A DNA stretch of 64,000 bases from Kordiimonas gwangyangensis DSM 19435 = JCM 12864. Lineage in GTDB: Bacteria; Pseudomonadota; Alphaproteobacteria; Sphingomonadales; Kordiimonadaceae. This document shows, one piece after another, positions 63,542 through 64,000 of the stretch (positions are counted from its first letter, which is position 1; the number at the start of each line of letters is the position of its first letter). Under the pieces are notes generated by a model. The model saw nothing but the letters and a program-made list of their open reading frames with translations, searched no databases and had not been told where the DNA came from. The DNA lies in assembly GCF_000375545.1 (NCBI RefSeq), contig NZ_AQXF01000004.1, positions 1 to 64,000 on the forward strand, written 5' to 3'. Made by a program: the position numbers and the translations under genes.

Positions 63542-64000
63542 ATGATGTCACGTTCACTCCTGACAACCGCCCTTGCCGCCATGGTGGCACTCGCCGCCTG
63601 CAGCCCATCGGACGAGCAGAAAACGGACGCGCGCGAGGTGCATGACGCGGTGATGGAAGGCCTTGCCGACCCGTTTGTCTCGGACGTGATTGGTGTTGAG
63701 GAAAAACACCTGTCGCAGGATTTCTGGACAGCTGCTGCGGGCGCGGATAAAAGCGCGAGCGGTGTGCTCTTGAGCGCGGCAGAGATTGACGCGATGAACG
63801 GCGAGAGCGTGGCGGGCGACCCCACCATGTTCGACCTGGCAAGCTTCCCTGAGAGCCTTTCGGGCGAAGAGGTGAAGGCGCGCCTGCGTTCGATCAGCAA
63901 TGTGCCCTCGTACCCGCGCATCTATATGAACGGCCGCACGCTGACGGAAGCGGACTTTGCCGCCTATGAGGCGACGCTTGCGGAAGATCAGATTGCTGAT
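63542..64000 (+). CDS. Probable lipoprotein with NlpC/P60-associated SH3-like N-terminus, 3' end beyond the window
   Basis: Lipoprotein signal (MSRSLLTTALAAMVALAAC, lipobox LAAC) followed by segments (DFWTAAAGADKSASGVLLSA, DLASFPESLSGEEVKARLR, YPRIYMNGRTLTEADFAAYE) that read like the stabilising N-terminal domain of YkfC-type NlpC/P60 peptidases. The catalytic domain is not in the window, so peptidase activity cannot be confirmed. It starts 10 bp after the DUF819 stop and is probably co-transcribed. Confidence 0.55.
   Translation, partial: MMSRSLLTTALAAMVALAACSPSDEQKTDAREVHDAVMEGLADPFVSDVIGVEEKHLSQDFWTAAAGADKSASGVLLSAAEIDAMNGESVAGDPTMFDLASFPESLSGEEVKARLRSISNVPSYPRIYMNGRTLTEADFAAYEATLAEDQIAD

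Noticed and set aside
1-64000. CRISPR arrays, toxin-antitoxin pairs, restriction-modification or other defence systems
   Set aside because: No spaced direct repeats and no signature proteins of such systems were seen anywhere in the window.

Overview
The window is about 64 kb of a GC-rich (roughly 60 %) alphaproteobacterial chromosome. Several features point there independently: a GcrA-type cell-cycle regulator, an FYDLN-acid protein next to aroA-cmk-rpsA-ihfB, a hemC-hemD-Mic60-hemY block, an argD-argF-hslO block and an Rrf2-led sufBCDS-sufT-sufA operon. The large Oar-type TonB-dependent receptor and the lifestyle genes suit a free-living, probably aquatic, heterotroph. A Kordiimonadales- or Rhodospirillales-like lineage is my guess, and the sequence alone does not fix it.

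Layout. Positions 1-5.9 kb are accessory. They hold an IS3-family element running off the left edge, manC for GDP-mannose supply, fused remnants of IS21 and IS66 transposases, a lower-GC stretch with no recognisable gene, and a temperate-phage-like module (integrase, excisionase-like protein, divergent repressor with two palindromic operators) beside tRNA-Ala(GGC). From 6 to 24 kb the content is core: aroA, cmk, rpsA, ihfB, pyrF, rpmI-rplT, pheST, acs and a hybrid histidine kinase facing acs. From 24 to 31 kb there are small metabolic and envelope genes, including a GST, an exported methyltransferase, a SixA-like phosphatase, a TPR protein and a lipoprotein. The same stretch carries an SMR transporter behind a guanidine-II riboswitch, then a leftward run tsaD-gpsA-YciI-EVE-Rieske.

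From 32 to 37 kb lies hemC-hemD-Mic60-hemY and tRNA-Thr(CGT). From 37 to 41 kb are an HD-GYP protein, arfB, trkH and a glycosyltransferase. From 41.5 to 47.7 kb is the complete leftward suf operon. From 48 to 54 kb are an E1 alpha/beta pair without E2/E3, cytochrome b561-like and cytochrome c' genes, gcrA, a lone ABC-2 permease and a BON-MscS channel. From 54 to 58.5 kb are argD-argF-hslO and an exported subclass B1-like metallo-beta-lactamase. From 58.5 kb to the end are a NIPSNAP protein, the TonB receptor, a DUF819 permease and the start of a probable NlpC/P60-type lipoprotein.

Points most worth a second look: the two-hairpin guanidine-II riboswitch before the SMR gene; the complete B1 zinc-ligand set in the exported hydrolase; a 16-codon leader ORF overlapping the argD start together with a terminator overlapping the argD stop; three GAAT...ATTC palindromes between the TonB receptor and the DUF819 permease; the twin operators of the phage repressor; and an apparently secreted SAM-methyltransferase. 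I saw no CRISPR array, rRNA operon, toxin-antitoxin pair or dedicated anti-phage system. The window is mostly ordinary core genome with a few regulatory surprises.
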